Positions 32,637 through 41,986 of a stretch of 64,000 bases of DNA are shown in pieces. Numbering within the stretch: the stretch's first letter is position 1; every line of letters begins with the position of its first letter. The notes beneath the pieces are model-generated. The model had not been told where the DNA came from, made no database searches, and was given only the letters and a program-made list of their open reading frames with translations. The translations under genes and the position numbers were made by a program. The stretch is from Sphingosinicella sp963974575 (lineage in GTDB: Bacteria > Pseudomonadota > Alphaproteobacteria > Sphingomonadales > Sphingomonadaceae): contig NZ_CAXBBQ010000013.1 in assembly GCF_963974575.1 (NCBI RefSeq), positions 1 through 64,000 of the forward strand, in the 5' to 3' direction.

Positions 32637-33980
32637 ATGGGAGCTTCCTCACCAAAAGTCTGCATCATCGGCGCCGGTTGCAGCGGTTTCACCACCGCCA
32701 AGCGGCTCGCCGATCACGGCATTGCCTTCGATATCTTCGAAAAATCCGATCGCGTCGGCGGCAACTGGGCCTATGGCAATCCGAACGGCGTTTCTGCCTG
32801 CTATCAGTCGCTGCACATCGACACATCGAAAACGCGACTGCAGTTCGACGACTTCCCGGTTCCGGCGGACTGGCCGGACTTTCCGCACCACAGCCTGATC
32901 GACAGCTATTTCAACGCCTATGTCGATCATTTCGGGCTGCGGGAGCGCATCCGCTTCAACACCGAGGTGCGAGCGTGTCGGCCGCTCGACGGCGGCGGCT
33001 GGGAGGTGACAGCGGGCGGCGAAACGCGCCGCTATGACGTGCTGGCGGTGGCGAACGGGCACCACTGGAAGCCCAACATACCCGCCTTCCCCGGCGCTTT
33101 CGACGGGCCGCAGATCCACAGCCACAACTACCGCACACCGTTCGAACCCGTGAACATGGTGGGCAAGCGCGTGCTCGTTGTCGGGCTCGGCAACAGCGCG
33201 GTCGATATCGCGTCCGAGCTTTCCCAGCGGCCGATGGCGGCGAAGCTGTTCGTCGCCGCACGGCGCGGCGTGTGGGTGCTGCCCAAATATCTGGGCGGCA
33301 AGCCTTCGGACAAGCAGGCGCTGCCCGAATGGATGCCGATCGGCCTCAAGCGCCGCCTCGCCGCGTTCGTGGTGAAGCGCGCGGTGGGGAGCATGGAAAG
33401 CTACGGCCTGCCCGCGCCCGATCATGCCCCGCTCGAAGCGCACCCGACGGTCAGCTCTGAATTCCTGCTCCGCTGCGGTTCGGGCGACATCACCGTGAAA
33501 CCGAACATCGCGGCGCTCGAAGGCGACAGCGTGCGCTTCGAGGACGGGAGTAGCGAGGCGATCGACGCGATCGTCTACGCGACCGGCTACCAGATCGCTT
33601 TTCCGTTCCTGAGCGACGCGGATGCGCCCGTGGTCGACAACCACATCGGGCTTTTCAAGCGGATGGTGCGCCCCGAACGGACGGATCTGTGGTTCATGGG
33701 ACTAGCGCAGGCTCTGCCGACGCTCGTGAACCTCGCCGAGCAGCAATCGAAACTGCTCGCCGCATGGCTGACCGGCACGTACGGCTTGCCGGATGCGGAG
33801 TCGATGCGGCGTTTGATCGGCGAGGACGAAGCGCGGCACCAGGGCCATTACTATGCCTCGCGCCGCCACACGATGCAGCTCGATTTCGACGTTTATAAAC
33901 GCGAGATCGCGCATGAACTGAAAGCCGGCAGCAACCGGTGTAAAGACTGGCCGGCGGCAACGACCGCCGCTGCCGCCTGA
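32637..33980 (+). CDS. Flavin-containing monooxygenase
   Basis: A 447-residue class B flavoprotein monooxygenase. GAGCSG at residues 12-17 binds FAD and VGLGNSAVDIASE near 182 binds NADPH. FDGPQIHSHNYR near 158 is the FxGxxxHxxx(Y/F) fingerprint that separates FMO-type enzymes from Baeyer-Villiger enzymes. The final Rossmann segment is YATGYQIAFPF near 316. The substrate is unknown (amine, sulfide or ketone). Two acyl-CoA dehydrogenase genes follow directly, the first after 10 bp with GAGGAGG, suggesting a catabolic operon. Confidence 0.92.
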   Translation: MGASSPKVCIIGAGCSGFTTAKRLADHGIAFDIFEKSDRVGGNWAYGNPNGVSACYQSLHIDTSKTRLQFDDFPVPADWPDFPHHSLIDSYFNAYVDHFGLRERIRFNTEVRACRPLDGGGWEVTAGGETRRYDVLAVANGHHWKPNIPAFPGAFDGPQIHSHNYRTPFEPVNMVGKRVLVVGLGNSAVDIASELSQRPMAAKLFVAARRGVWVLPKYLGGKPSDKQALPEWMPIGLKRRLAAFVVKRAVGSMESYGLPAPDHAPLEAHPTVSSEFLLRCGSGDITVKPNIAALEGDSVRFEDGSSEAIDAIVYATGYQIAFPFLSDADAPVVDNHIGLFKRMVRPERTDLWFMGLAQALPTLVNLAEQQSKLLAAWLTGTYGLPDAESMRRLIGEDEARHQGHYYASRRHTMQLDFDVYKREIAHELKAGSNRCKDWPAATTAAAA

Positions 33981-33990
33981 GGAGGATAGA

Positions 33991-35184
33991 ATGGACCTGT
34001 CGTTCAGCCCCGAGGACGCCGCCTTCCGCGAGGAGGTGCGCCGCTTCATCGACGAGAATTACCCTGAAAACCTGAAGGGCAAACTCGACGAAGGCGAGGA
34101 ATGGTCGAAGGAAGACTATCTCTCGTGGCACCGGATTCTCGGCAAGAAAGGCTGGGTCGCGCCCGCGTGGCCCACCGAATACGGCGGGCCGGGGTGGAGC
34201 GCGACGCAGCGCTACATCTTTTCCGAAGAGCTGGCGCGCGCCGACACGATCCCGATCCTGCCGTTCGGGATCAGCATGGTCGCGCCGGTGATCTACACGT
34301 TCGGCACGCCCGAACAGAAAGCGCGCTTCCTGCCGCGCATCCTTTCGGGCGAGGACTGGTGGTGCCAGGGCTATTCGGAGCCCGGCGCGGGGTCCGACCT
34401 CGCCTCGCTGCGGACCAAGGCCGAGCGCGACGGCGACCATTATATCGTGAACGGCCAGAAGACGTGGACGACGCTCGCGCAGCACGCCGACTGGGGCTTC
34501 TTCCTCGTTCGCACCGATCCTTCCGTGAAGGCGCAGGAGGGCATTTCCTTCCTGCTCATCGACATGAAATCGCCCGGCATCACCGTGCGCCCGATCATTA
34601 CCTTGGGCGGCGAGCACGAGGTGAACGAGGTGTGGCTGGAAAACGTGCGCGTGCCCGTGGAAAACCGCGTTCACGAGGAGAACAAGGGCTGGACCTGCGC
34701 GAAGTTCCTGCTGGCGCACGAGCGCACCGGGATTGCAGGCGTCGCGCGATCGAAGCGTGGCATCGAGAAGCTGCGCGCGATCGCGGCGGCGGAGCTGGAC
34801 GGCGACCGGGCGCTGATTGAAAACCCGTTCTTCAAGCGCAAGATCGCCGAGCTGGAAATCGATCTCGCCGCGCTCGAATTCACTGAGCTGCGCGGGCTCG
34901 CAGCGCTCGCGGCAGGCAAGCCGCCGGGGGCGGAATCCTCGCTCCTGAAGATCAAGGGCACCGAGATCCAGCAGCGCATCACCGAGCTGACGCTGGAAGC
35001 GGTGGGCCACTACGGCGCGCCGTATTTCCGCGGCCTCGGCGACAGCGACAACGAGCACGCCATCGGGCCGGACTATGCGCTGCGCGCCGCACCGACCTAT
35101 TTCAACATGCGCAAGACCTCCATCTACGGCGGGTCGAACGAAATCCAGCGCGGTATCATCGCGAAGATGGTTCTCGGGCTCTAG
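33991..35184 (+). CDS. Acyl-CoA dehydrogenase (first of a pair)
   Basis: FAD-dependent alpha,beta-dehydrogenation of an acyl-CoA. The 397 residues have the N-terminal helical domain, the central beta domain (WCQGYSEPGAGSDLASLRTKA near residue 123) and the C-terminal helical domain ending SIYGGSNEIQRGIIAK. The glycine after Tyr in YGGSN stands where medium-chain enzymes have the catalytic Glu (YEGT), so the base must be elsewhere, or be contributed by the partner subunit. The following gene, 10 bp on, encodes a second, different dehydrogenase. Confidence 0.93.
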   Translation: MDLSFSPEDAAFREEVRRFIDENYPENLKGKLDEGEEWSKEDYLSWHRILGKKGWVAPAWPTEYGGPGWSATQRYIFSEELARADTIPILPFGISMVAPVIYTFGTPEQKARFLPRILSGEDWWCQGYSEPGAGSDLASLRTKAERDGDHYIVNGQKTWTTLAQHADWGFFLVRTDPSVKAQEGISFLLIDMKSPGITVRPIITLGGEHEVNEVWLENVRVPVENRVHEENKGWTCAKFLLAHERTGIAGVARSKRGIEKLRAIAAAELDGDRALIENPFFKRKIAELEIDLAALEFTELRGLAALAAGKPPGAESSLLKIKGTEIQQRITELTLEAVGHYGAPYFRGLGDSDNEHAIGPDYALRAAPTYFNMRKTSIYGGSNEIQRGIIAKMVLGL

Positions 35185-35194
35185 GGGCAAGATA

Positions 35195-36313
35195 ATGGAC
35201 TTCAGCTACACCGAAACGCAGACGATGGTGCGCGACACGCTCGCGCGCTTCCTTGCCGACCGCTACGACCACGAAACGCGCATGAAGATCGCGCGCAGCG
35301 ACGGCTGGTCGCCCGACATCTGGAAGGCGTTCGCCGAGGAACTCGGTATCCTCGCGGCGCCGTTTTCCGAAAGCCTCGGCGGGCTCGGCGGCGGCGCGGT
35401 CGAGAACATGATCGTGATGGAGGAACTGGGCAAAGCGCTGGTGCTGGAACCCTATCTTTCAACCGTGGTGATCGGCGGCGGCTTCGCGCGCGAGACGGGC
35501 CGCACCGACCTGATCGAGAGCATCATCGCGGGGACGACGACCACGGCGTTCGCGTGGGCCGAACCCAAGGGCCGCTTCGATCCGGCGAACATCGCGACCG
35601 CCGCGAAAAAATCGGGCGGCGGCTGGACGCTTTCGGGCCACAAGGCGGTGGTGCGCGATGCGCCGTTCGCGAGCCACCTGATCGTCACGGCGCGCACCGG
35701 CGGCGGGCAGCGTGAGCAGGCCGGCGTGAGCCTGTTCCTCGTGGAAAGCAGCGCGAAGGGCGTGGTGCGGCGGGATTACCCGACCGTGGACGGCGGACGC
35801 GCCGCCGAAGTTTATTTCGAGAACGCCGAAGTGCCCGGCGAAGCCCTGCTCGGCGAAGCGGACGGCGCGTTCCCGCTCGTCAGCCGGATCATCGACGAGG
35901 CGACGACCGCGCTCTGCGCCGAAGCTGTCGGTGTGCTCCGCGAACTCCACCGGCAGACGCAGGACTATGCGCAGCAGCGCAAGCAGTTCGGCCAGCCGAT
36001 CTCGAAATTCCAGGTGCTCCAGCACCGCATGGTCGACATGTTCATGGAGGCCGAGCAGGCGGCATCGATGGCGCTGATGGCAACGCTCAAACTCCCCGAC
36101 CCTGCGGCCGTTTCAATGGCCAAGGCGAAGATCGGCAAGGGGCTGACGCTGAGCGGACAGGAAGCCATCCAGATCCACGGCGGCATGGGCATGACCGACG
36201 AACTCGCGGTCGGCCACTACTTCAAGCGCGCGACGATGATCGAAAGCCAGTTCGGGAATACCGACTGGCATCTGCAGCGATATGAGGCGCTGGCGTTTGG
36301 GGAGGCGGCGTAA
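35195..36313 (+). CDS. Acyl-CoA dehydrogenase (second of a pair)
   Basis: A 372-residue acyl-CoA dehydrogenase of the type paired with the preceding one. It begins MDFSYTETQTMVRDTLARFL. The C-terminal part carries QQRKQFGQPISKFQVLQHRMVDM and IQIHGGMGMTDELAVGHYFKRA. The central FAD/substrate region is divergent: TTAFAWAEPKGRF replaces the usual TEPxAGSD. Such unequal adjacent pairs form alpha2beta2 heterotetramers in steroid and bile-acid degradation. Whether this pair does so, and on what acyl-CoA, is inference. ATG 35195 is preceded by AGGGGCAAG. Confidence 0.92.
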   Translation: MDFSYTETQTMVRDTLARFLADRYDHETRMKIARSDGWSPDIWKAFAEELGILAAPFSESLGGLGGGAVENMIVMEELGKALVLEPYLSTVVIGGGFARETGRTDLIESIIAGTTTTAFAWAEPKGRFDPANIATAAKKSGGGWTLSGHKAVVRDAPFASHLIVTARTGGGQREQAGVSLFLVESSAKGVVRRDYPTVDGGRAAEVYFENAEVPGEALLGEADGAFPLVSRIIDEATTALCAEAVGVLRELHRQTQDYAQQRKQFGQPISKFQVLQHRMVDMFMEAEQAASMALMATLKLPDPAAVSMAKAKIGKGLTLSGQEAIQIHGGMGMTDELAVGHYFKRATMIESQFGNTDWHLQRYEALAFGEAA

Positions 36314-36452
36314 GGCGGCTCCCTTCTGTCTCTTCAAACACGACAAAATTGTTTTAAAACCCGTTGTGCGATAACCGGTTCAGGCCAATTGCCGACGTCG
36401 CAAGATAATACTACCCTTCCGAGGAATTAAGTTCTTTTGATGAGAGCGACCA

Positions 36453-36776
36453 GTGAAAGTCTATATCGCTATTCGCGACTGGGTAGATCGTCAGTGCGAC
36501 GCCCCGGGATTACGGTTCAAAATACTACTCTTGCCAGCAATGTTACCGCTGCTGCTGTTCCCCGTGACCGGAAGCACCCCTACATTGACCATGACGGTGT
36601 GCGTTTGGTTTATAGGCTGGAACCTCTTTGTATTCTGGCGCTATTGGATTTTCCTGAAGGTTGTATCGCGCAAAGCTGACGAACAATATGATAAGGTTGG
36701 AAAATTCAATTTAGCAAACGAGTATCACGACACAGAAAGCGCTACTGCTGCAGGCAAGAGGAAACGACGGGTCTGA
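36453..36776 (+). CDS. Small membrane protein, unassigned
   Basis: A possible 107-residue protein from a GTG start, with two hydrophobic stretches (about residues 23-40 and 46-69, the second rich in Trp and Phe) and a charged C-terminal tail ending GKRKRRV. I know no family for it. The stretch 36330-36870 is clearly more AT-rich than its neighbours, and codon use is less GC-biased at the third position. This suggests recent acquisition or a weakly constrained region. GAGAGCG is a weak ribosome binding site. An overlapping 80-residue frame from 36437 looks less protein-like. Confidence 0.45.
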   Translation: MKVYIAIRDWVDRQCDAPGLRFKILLLPAMLPLLLFPVTGSTPTLTMTVCVWFIGWNLFVFWRYWIFLKVVSRKADEQYDKVGKFNLANEYHDTESATAAGKRKRRV

Positions 36777-36875
36777 CTGCACTCACTTTCCGGCCCTTGG
36801 TCGCGCGTGCAGTTCTCTTTTGCGGGGCATCAAATGTGCGCTCCCCGCCATAAGTCGCCAACGACATAATCGCCA

Positions 36876-38075
36876 TCAATCCTCGATCGCAGCGTAGACC
36901 ATCGTCTTGAGTTCGCGGCGGACGGGGTAGGACGATGAGGGGATGAGCTGGGTCATGAAGATGCAGATGAGGTCTTCGACCGGATCGATCCAGAACGCGG
37001 TGGAGGCGGCGCCGCCCCAGAAATAGTCGCCCGCTGAGCCCGGGATCATCGTCTTCGCCGGGTCCATTGTCGTTGCGAAGCCGAGGCCGAAGCCGATGCC
37101 GTTGTAGTTCGCTTCCGAGAACAGTGACACGGACAGCGCGGGCAGATCGACGCCGCCCGGCAGGTGGTTCGCGGTCATCAGGTCGAGCGTCTTGCGGCTG
37201 ATGTAGCGGCGTCCATCCGCCTCGCCGCCGTTCAGGAGCATCTGCGCGAACTTCAAATAATCATGCGCCGTGCCGACGAGACCGCCGCCGCCCGAGACGA
37301 ACGCGGGGGGTTCCCGGAAACCTGACAGCTGCGGATCGTCCTGCAGGATCGTGCGTCCGCTCGAGGTGAGCGCGTAACAGGCGGCGAGGCGGTGTTCCTC
37401 GCCCGCGCGAACCTGAAAATCCGTGTCGACCATGCCGAGCGGGGTCAGCAGGCGTTCGCGCAGGAAATCCTCGAAGGCTTGCCCGGAGATGCGCTCGATC
37501 AGGTAGCCGAGCACATCGGTCGACACCGAATAGTTCCACTTTTCGCCGGGCGAGAATTCGAGCGGCAGCTCGGCAAGCCCCGCAATCATCTCGGCGAGCG
37601 TGATCGTGCCCTTCTCGATCTCGCCGATACCGCGCGCGCGGTAGGCCGCGTCCACATTGGTGCGGTTCTGGAAACCGTAGGTGAGGCCCGAGGTGTGGCG
37701 CAGCAGATCGATGATCAGCATCGGCCGGGCGGGCATCGTCGTCTGGAAACCCGGCTTGTCGATGCCGCCCGCGAAGACGCCGAGATCCTTCCATTCGGGG
37801 ATGTAGAGGTGGACGGGGTCATCGAGCGCCACGCGCCCCTCCTCCACCAGCATCATGAACGCCACCGACGTGATCGGCTTCGTCATCGAATAGATGCGGA
37901 AGATCGTGTCTTCGGCGAGCGGCGTAGCGCGTTCCCGGTCCGCAAGGCCGCGCACGCCGACATGGGCGATCTCGCCCCGGCGCGCGACCAGCGTCAGCGT
38001 GCCGGCCATCTTGCCCGGCGCGACATACGTCTGCTCCAGGAAGTCGTCGATGCGGGCGAGCCTCGCCGCCGACAT
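36876..38075 (-). CDS. Serine hydrolase, beta-lactamase/penicillin-binding fold
   Basis: A 399-residue class C beta-lactamase-like esterase. S-x-x-K is SMTK near residue 63, and YSV in WNYSVSTDVLGYLIER near 183 is the YxN-type motif. HTSGLTYGF near 129 is typical of the esterase EstB-like branch. The third lactamase motif (KTG) is replaced by WGGAAS near 357, as in esterases. I chose ATG 38075 (MSAARLARIDDF), which has AGGGA 7 bases upstream. An ATG at 38174 would add 33 residues. No signal peptide is obvious. Confidence 0.87.
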   Translation of the reverse strand: MSAARLARIDDFLEQTYVAPGKMAGTLTLVARRGEIAHVGVRGLADRERATPLAEDTIFRIYSMTKPITSVAFMMLVEEGRVALDDPVHLYIPEWKDLGVFAGGIDKPGFQTTMPARPMLIIDLLRHTSGLTYGFQNRTNVDAAYRARGIGEIEKGTITLAEMIAGLAELPLEFSPGEKWNYSVSTDVLGYLIERISGQAFEDFLRERLLTPLGMVDTDFQVRAGEEHRLAACYALTSSGRTILQDDPQLSGFREPPAFVSGGGGLVGTAHDYLKFAQMLLNGGEADGRRYISRKTLDLMTANHLPGGVDLPALSVSLFSEANYNGIGFGLGFATTMDPAKTMIPGSAGDYFWGGAASTAFWIDPVEDLICIFMTQLIPSSSYPVRRELKTMVYAAIED

Positions 38076-38215
38076 GCCATGTCCCTGACCGACTTTCAGC
38101 ACCAACAGGGCCTCCTTCAACGCACCCTCGCCTTGTACGACGCCATCGTACACGGATGCACTCGCCAATGTCATCGGTTTCGCGTATCCGGGCCGGCTGT
38201 TTTGAAACCGGTTCG

Positions 38216-39598
38216 ATGGACATGCTGAAGATAAAGACCGCCGCGCGCGGAAGCCTCTCTGAACTGCTGGCGCTCGCCTCGCCGGTGATTCTGTCGCGCC
38301 TCGGCATCATGGTGATGGGGCTGACGGACGCGATCGTCGTTGGGCACCACAGCTCGATCGAACTCGGTTACCACGCGCTTGGCTGGGCGCCGACGATGAT
38401 CGCGCTGACGACCGGGGTCGGACTGTTGACGGGCGTGCAGGTGCTGACCGCGCAGCGCGTCGGCGAGGGACGCCCGGAGGATGCGGGCGCGGTGCTGCGG
38501 CGCGGGCTGGCCTTTGCCGCTGTGGTCGGCTTGGTGTTCGGTACGGCGCTGTGGTTCGGCGCTGCGCCGGCGATGCACGCCATCGGCCTTGAACCCGCGC
38601 TTGCCGAGGGGGCAGCGAAGGTCGCGCGCACTTTCGCGCTCTCGACGCCCGCCTATCTGCTCTCGATCGCCCTCATCTTCTGGCTGGAGGCGCTCGGGCG
38701 GCCGGGCCCGGCGGCGGTGCTGATGTGGGGCGCGAACATCGTCAATCTTGCAGCGAACCTCTGGCTGGTGCCGGGCACGTCGCCCTTTCCGGTCGAAGGC
38801 GCTGTCGGCTCGGCAACAGCGACCTTTATTGCGCGCACCGCGCTCGTCGTGGGGCTTGCCGCCTATCTCGTGTTGTGGTCCGACGCTCGCCGGAGATATG
38901 GTCTATTCGCCGCAGCGCCCGGCGCGCCGGGATGGAAGCCGCTGGTCTGGATCGGCGGCGCTTCGGCGGCTTCGCTGTTCGTTGAAACCACCGCATTTGC
39001 GGGCATGAACGCCATCGCAGGCCTGCTCGGCGGGCTGCAGGCAGCAGCGTGGGCGGTCGTGTTCAACGTCTCCGCGATCGTCTTCATGGTGCCGCTCGGC
39101 TTCGCGTCGGCAACCGCCGTTCTCGTGGGACGTGGCTTCGGCGAACGCTCGCCCGTCGCTGTTCGCCGATCGGGAATGTTGGGCCTGGCGGCGACCGGAT
39201 CGGCGCTCGTCGTGATCGCCGCGATCGTGGCGCTGCTGCCGGAGACGATCGTCAGCGCCTACACGACCGATCCCTCGCTCATCGTGCTGGCGGTTCCCGC
39301 GATGGCGCTGTCTTCGCTGTTCTTTGTTGCGGACGGGTTGCAGGTCGTCGCGGCGAACGCGCTGCGCGCCCGCGACGACGTCTGGCTGCCGACGCTCACC
39401 CACACGATCAGCTACGCGGGCGTGATGCTGCCGCTCGGCTATGTGCTGGGGTTGCCGCTCGGCATGGGGCTCATCGGCCTTGTCTGGTCGGTGGTGATCG
39501 CCAGCCTGTTCGCGTCGGGCTTCCTGCTCACGCGCTTCTGGTGGCTTTCGCGCCGCTCACTCGCTCCGCAGGCGGAGGCTCTCCAGAGCCTCGCGTAG
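38216..39598 (+). CDS. MATE-family multidrug efflux transporter
   Basis: A 460-residue inner-membrane antiporter with about 12 transmembrane helices arranged as two MATE repeats. LASPVILSRLGIMVMGLTDAI near residue 17 and MVPLGFASATAVLVGRGFGE near 290 are the matching N-terminal segments of the two halves. It would exchange cationic drugs for Na+ or H+. It diverges from the serine hydrolase gene. Its 3' end overlaps the thioesterase gene on the other strand by 42 bp. The ribosome binding site is weak, and ATG 38222 is an alternative start. Confidence 0.92.
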   Translation: MDMLKIKTAARGSLSELLALASPVILSRLGIMVMGLTDAIVVGHHSSIELGYHALGWAPTMIALTTGVGLLTGVQVLTAQRVGEGRPEDAGAVLRRGLAFAAVVGLVFGTALWFGAAPAMHAIGLEPALAEGAAKVARTFALSTPAYLLSIALIFWLEALGRPGPAAVLMWGANIVNLAANLWLVPGTSPFPVEGAVGSATATFIARTALVVGLAAYLVLWSDARRRYGLFAAAPGAPGWKPLVWIGGASAASLFVETTAFAGMNAIAGLLGGLQAAAWAVVFNVSAIVFMVPLGFASATAVLVGRGFGERSPVAVRRSGMLGLAATGSALVVIAAIVALLPETIVSAYTTDPSLIVLAVPAMALSSLFFVADGLQVVAANALRARDDVWLPTLTHTISYAGVMLPLGYVLGLPLGMGLIGLVWSVVIASLFASGFLLTRFWWLSRRSLAPQAEALQSLA

Positions 39599-39988
39599 GA
39601 GCGGCGGCAGCGGGGCGTTGCCGTGTTCGTCGCGGTGGACGAGCACCGAATCGCAAAGCCCGATGCACACCCCGCGCTGAAACATGGCAAGCCCGAGGCG
39701 GTAAGACGAACCGCCGACATGCACGACTCCGGCGCCGATCTCGGCCGGATCGGGCCAACGCCCTTCCGCGAGATAATCGATCGCGAGGTGCGCGATGAAA
39801 ACGCGGAAGCGTTCAAGCCCCGGCCGGTGGTGCAGATCAAAATGAAAGCGGACGCGTCCCTCTTCATAGAAGCGCGCAACCGCCACATTGTTGAGATGGT
39901 GGTTGAGGTCCATGTCGCCGAAGCGCGGCACCATATCGATCCGAAACGGATAGGCAGCCAAATCCCGGCGGCGCGGATCATCCCTCAT
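39557..39988 (-). CDS. Acyl-CoA thioesterase, hotdog fold
   Basis: A 143-residue 4-hydroxybenzoyl-CoA-thioesterase-like protein. YPFRIDMVPRFGDMDLNHHLNNVAVARFYEEGR near the start is the family's first hotdog strand and helix, with the Asp of GDMDLNHHLNN as catalytic residue. FIAHLAIDYLAEGRWPD follows. It resembles FcbC/YbgC proteins. The start is taken at MRDDPRRRD; an upstream start adds 13 residues. It is convergent with the MATE gene and overlaps its end. The substrate is unknown. Confidence 0.82.
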   Translation of the reverse strand: MRDDPRRRDLAAYPFRIDMVPRFGDMDLNHHLNNVAVARFYEEGRVRFHFDLHHRPGLERFRVFIAHLAIDYLAEGRWPDPAEIGAGVVHVGGSSYRLGLAMFQRGVCIGLCDSVLVHRDEHGNAPLPPLLREALESLRLRSE

Positions 39989-40081
39989 GCGTGCATCATT
40001 CCTCGACCGTGAATTTCGACAAGACATGGCAGGTTGAACCCGCCGGGTCCGCCCTTCATTCCGTGAGGGTGAAACCGGACG

Positions 40082-41986
40082 TCAGGCTTCCAGGAGCCGC
40101 TCGACGATGGCATCCGCCGCCTCTTCCGGCGACATCTGCGTCGTGTCGATGCGAATTTCCGCGTTTTCCGGCGCTTCGTAAGGGCTGTCGATGCCGGTGA
40201 AGTTGCTGAGCTGGCCAGCGCGGGCTTTCTTGTAGAGGCCCTTCACGTCGCGCTTCTCGGCCTCGGCAAGCGGCGTATCGACGAACACCTCGACGAAATC
40301 GCCTTCGGGCAGCATTGCGCGCACCATCTGCCGCTCCGCGCGGAACGGCGAGATGAAGGCGGTGAGCACGATGAGGCCCGCATCCGTCATCAGCTTCGCG
40401 ACCTCGCCGACCCGGCGGATGTTCTCGACGCGATCGGCATCGGTGAAGCCGAGGTCCTTGTTGAGGCCGTGGCGGACGTTGTCGCCGTCGAGAAGGAAGG
40501 TGTGCTTGCCGAGCGCGAACAGCTTTTTCTCGACGAGGTTCGCGATCGTCGACTTGCCCGCACCCGAAAGACCGGTGAACCAGAGCAGCTTCGGTTGCTG
40601 CGCCTTCTGCGCGGCATGTGCCTCGCGCGTGATGTCCGCCGTCTGCCAGTGGATGTTCTGCGAACGCCTGAGCGCGAAGTGGATCAGCCCCGCGCCGACC
40701 GTGGCGTTCGTCATGCGGTCGATGAGGATGAAGCCGCCGAGTTCGCGGCTTTCCGCATAAGGCGCGAACGGGATCGGCTTGCCGAGCGCGATGTTGACGA
40801 CGCCGATCGCGTTGAGATCAAGCGTCTTCGCCGCAAGTTTCTCCAGCGTGTTGACGTTCACCTCGTACTTCGGCTCGGTGATCGTCGCCGAGACGGTGGT
40901 GGTTCCGAGCTTCAGCCAATACGGCCGGCCGGGCAGCATCTTCGCGTCCGCCATCCAGACGACGGTCGCTTCGAACTGGTCGGCGACTTCGAGCGGCGAC
41001 TCCGCCGAAACGATCACGTCGCCGCGCGAACAATCGATCTCGTCGGCAAGCGTGAGCGTGACCGACTGGCCCGCGACCGCTTCATCGAGATCGCCGCCCG
41101 CTGTGACAATGCGCGCGATGGTGGACGTCTTGCCCGAAGGCACGACGCGGACGGCATCACCCGGCTTCACGCTTCCGTCAGCGATGAGGCCCGCGAAACC
41201 GCGAAAATCGAGGTCGGGGCGATTCACCCACTGCACGGGTATCCGCAAGGGACCCGCCTGACGCGCGCTGCCGTCGACCTCGACCGTTTCGAGGTGCTCG
41301 ACGAGGCTCGGGCCATCGTACCACGGCGTGTTCTCGCTGCGGCTGCCGATATTGTCCCCGCCGAGCCCGGAAATCGGGATCGCCTTGAAGCGGGTGACGC
41401 CGATCTCGGTCGCGAACGACCGGTATTCGAGCACGATACGGTCGAAAACAGCCTTATCGTAGCCGACGAGGTCCATCTTGTTGATGGCGAGCACGAGGTG
41501 GCGGATGCCGAGCAGGTGCGCGAGATAGGAATGCCGCCGCGTCTGCGTGAGCACACCCTTGCGCGCATCGATGAGGATGACGGCGAGGTCGGCGGTGGAC
41601 GCGCCCGTCACCATGTTGCGCGTGTACTGCTCGTGACCGGGTGTGTCGGCGACGATGAACTTGCGCTTGTCGGTCGCGAAAAAGCGGTAGGCGACGTCGA
41701 TGGTGATGCCCTGCTCGCGCTCGGCGGCGAGACCGTCCACCAGCAGCGCGAAATCAAGCGCGCCGCCCTGCGTGCCGACGGTCTTCGAATCGGCCGTCAG
41801 CTTGGCGAGCTGGTCCTCGAAGATCATCTTCGAATCGTAGAGAAGCCGGCCGATCAGCGTCGATTTGCCGTCGTCCACGCTGCCGCAGGTGATGAAACGG
41901 AGCAGCGACTTGTTCTCGTGCTGCTCAAGGTACGCCTCGATGTCGCGTTCGATGAGGTCCGAGGAGCCGTAAACTTCGAGGGCCAT
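40082..41986 (-). CDS. cysNC: Bifunctional sulfate adenylyltransferase subunit 1 / APS kinase
   Basis: Sulfate activation to APS and then PAPS. Residues ~1-440 are CysN, an EF-Tu-like GTPase (GSVDDGKST at 36-44, DTPGHEQYTRNM, NKMD) that drives CysD. Residues ~450-634 are the APS kinase CysC (FTGLSGAGKSTIANL, FLLDGDNVRHGLNKDLGF, AFISPFRAER). The NodQ-type fusion is common in alphaproteobacteria. It starts one base into the cysD stop (TGATG), so the two are co-translated. cysH/cysI reductase genes are not in the window. Confidence 0.97.
   Translation of the reverse strand: MALEVYGSSDLIERDIEAYLEQHENKSLLRFITCGSVDDGKSTLIGRLLYDSKMIFEDQLAKLTADSKTVGTQGGALDFALLVDGLAAEREQGITIDVAYRFFATDKRKFIVADTPGHEQYTRNMVTGASTADLAVILIDARKGVLTQTRRHSYLAHLLGIRHLVLAINKMDLVGYDKAVFDRIVLEYRSFATEIGVTRFKAIPISGLGGDNIGSRSENTPWYDGPSLVEHLETVEVDGSARQAGPLRIPVQWVNRPDLDFRGFAGLIADGSVKPGDAVRVVPSGKTSTIARIVTAGGDLDEAVAGQSVTLTLADEIDCSRGDVIVSAESPLEVADQFEATVVWMADAKMLPGRPYWLKLGTTTVSATITEPKYEVNVNTLEKLAAKTLDLNAIGVVNIALGKPIPFAPYAESRELGGFILIDRMTNATVGAGLIHFALRRSQNIHWQTADITREAHAAQKAQQPKLLWFTGLSGAGKSTIANLVEKKLFALGKHTFLLDGDNVRHGLNKDLGFTDADRVENIRRVGEVAKLMTDAGLIVLTAFISPFRAERQMVRAMLPEGDFVEVFVDTPLAEAEKRDVKGLYKKARAGQLSNFTGIDSPYEAPENAEIRIDTTQMSPEEAADAIVERLLEA

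Noticed and set aside
36437..36679. 80-codon frame overlapping the small membrane ORF
   Set aside because: Its protein has no hydrophobic or domain pattern; the frame at 36453 has two membrane segments and looks more likely.
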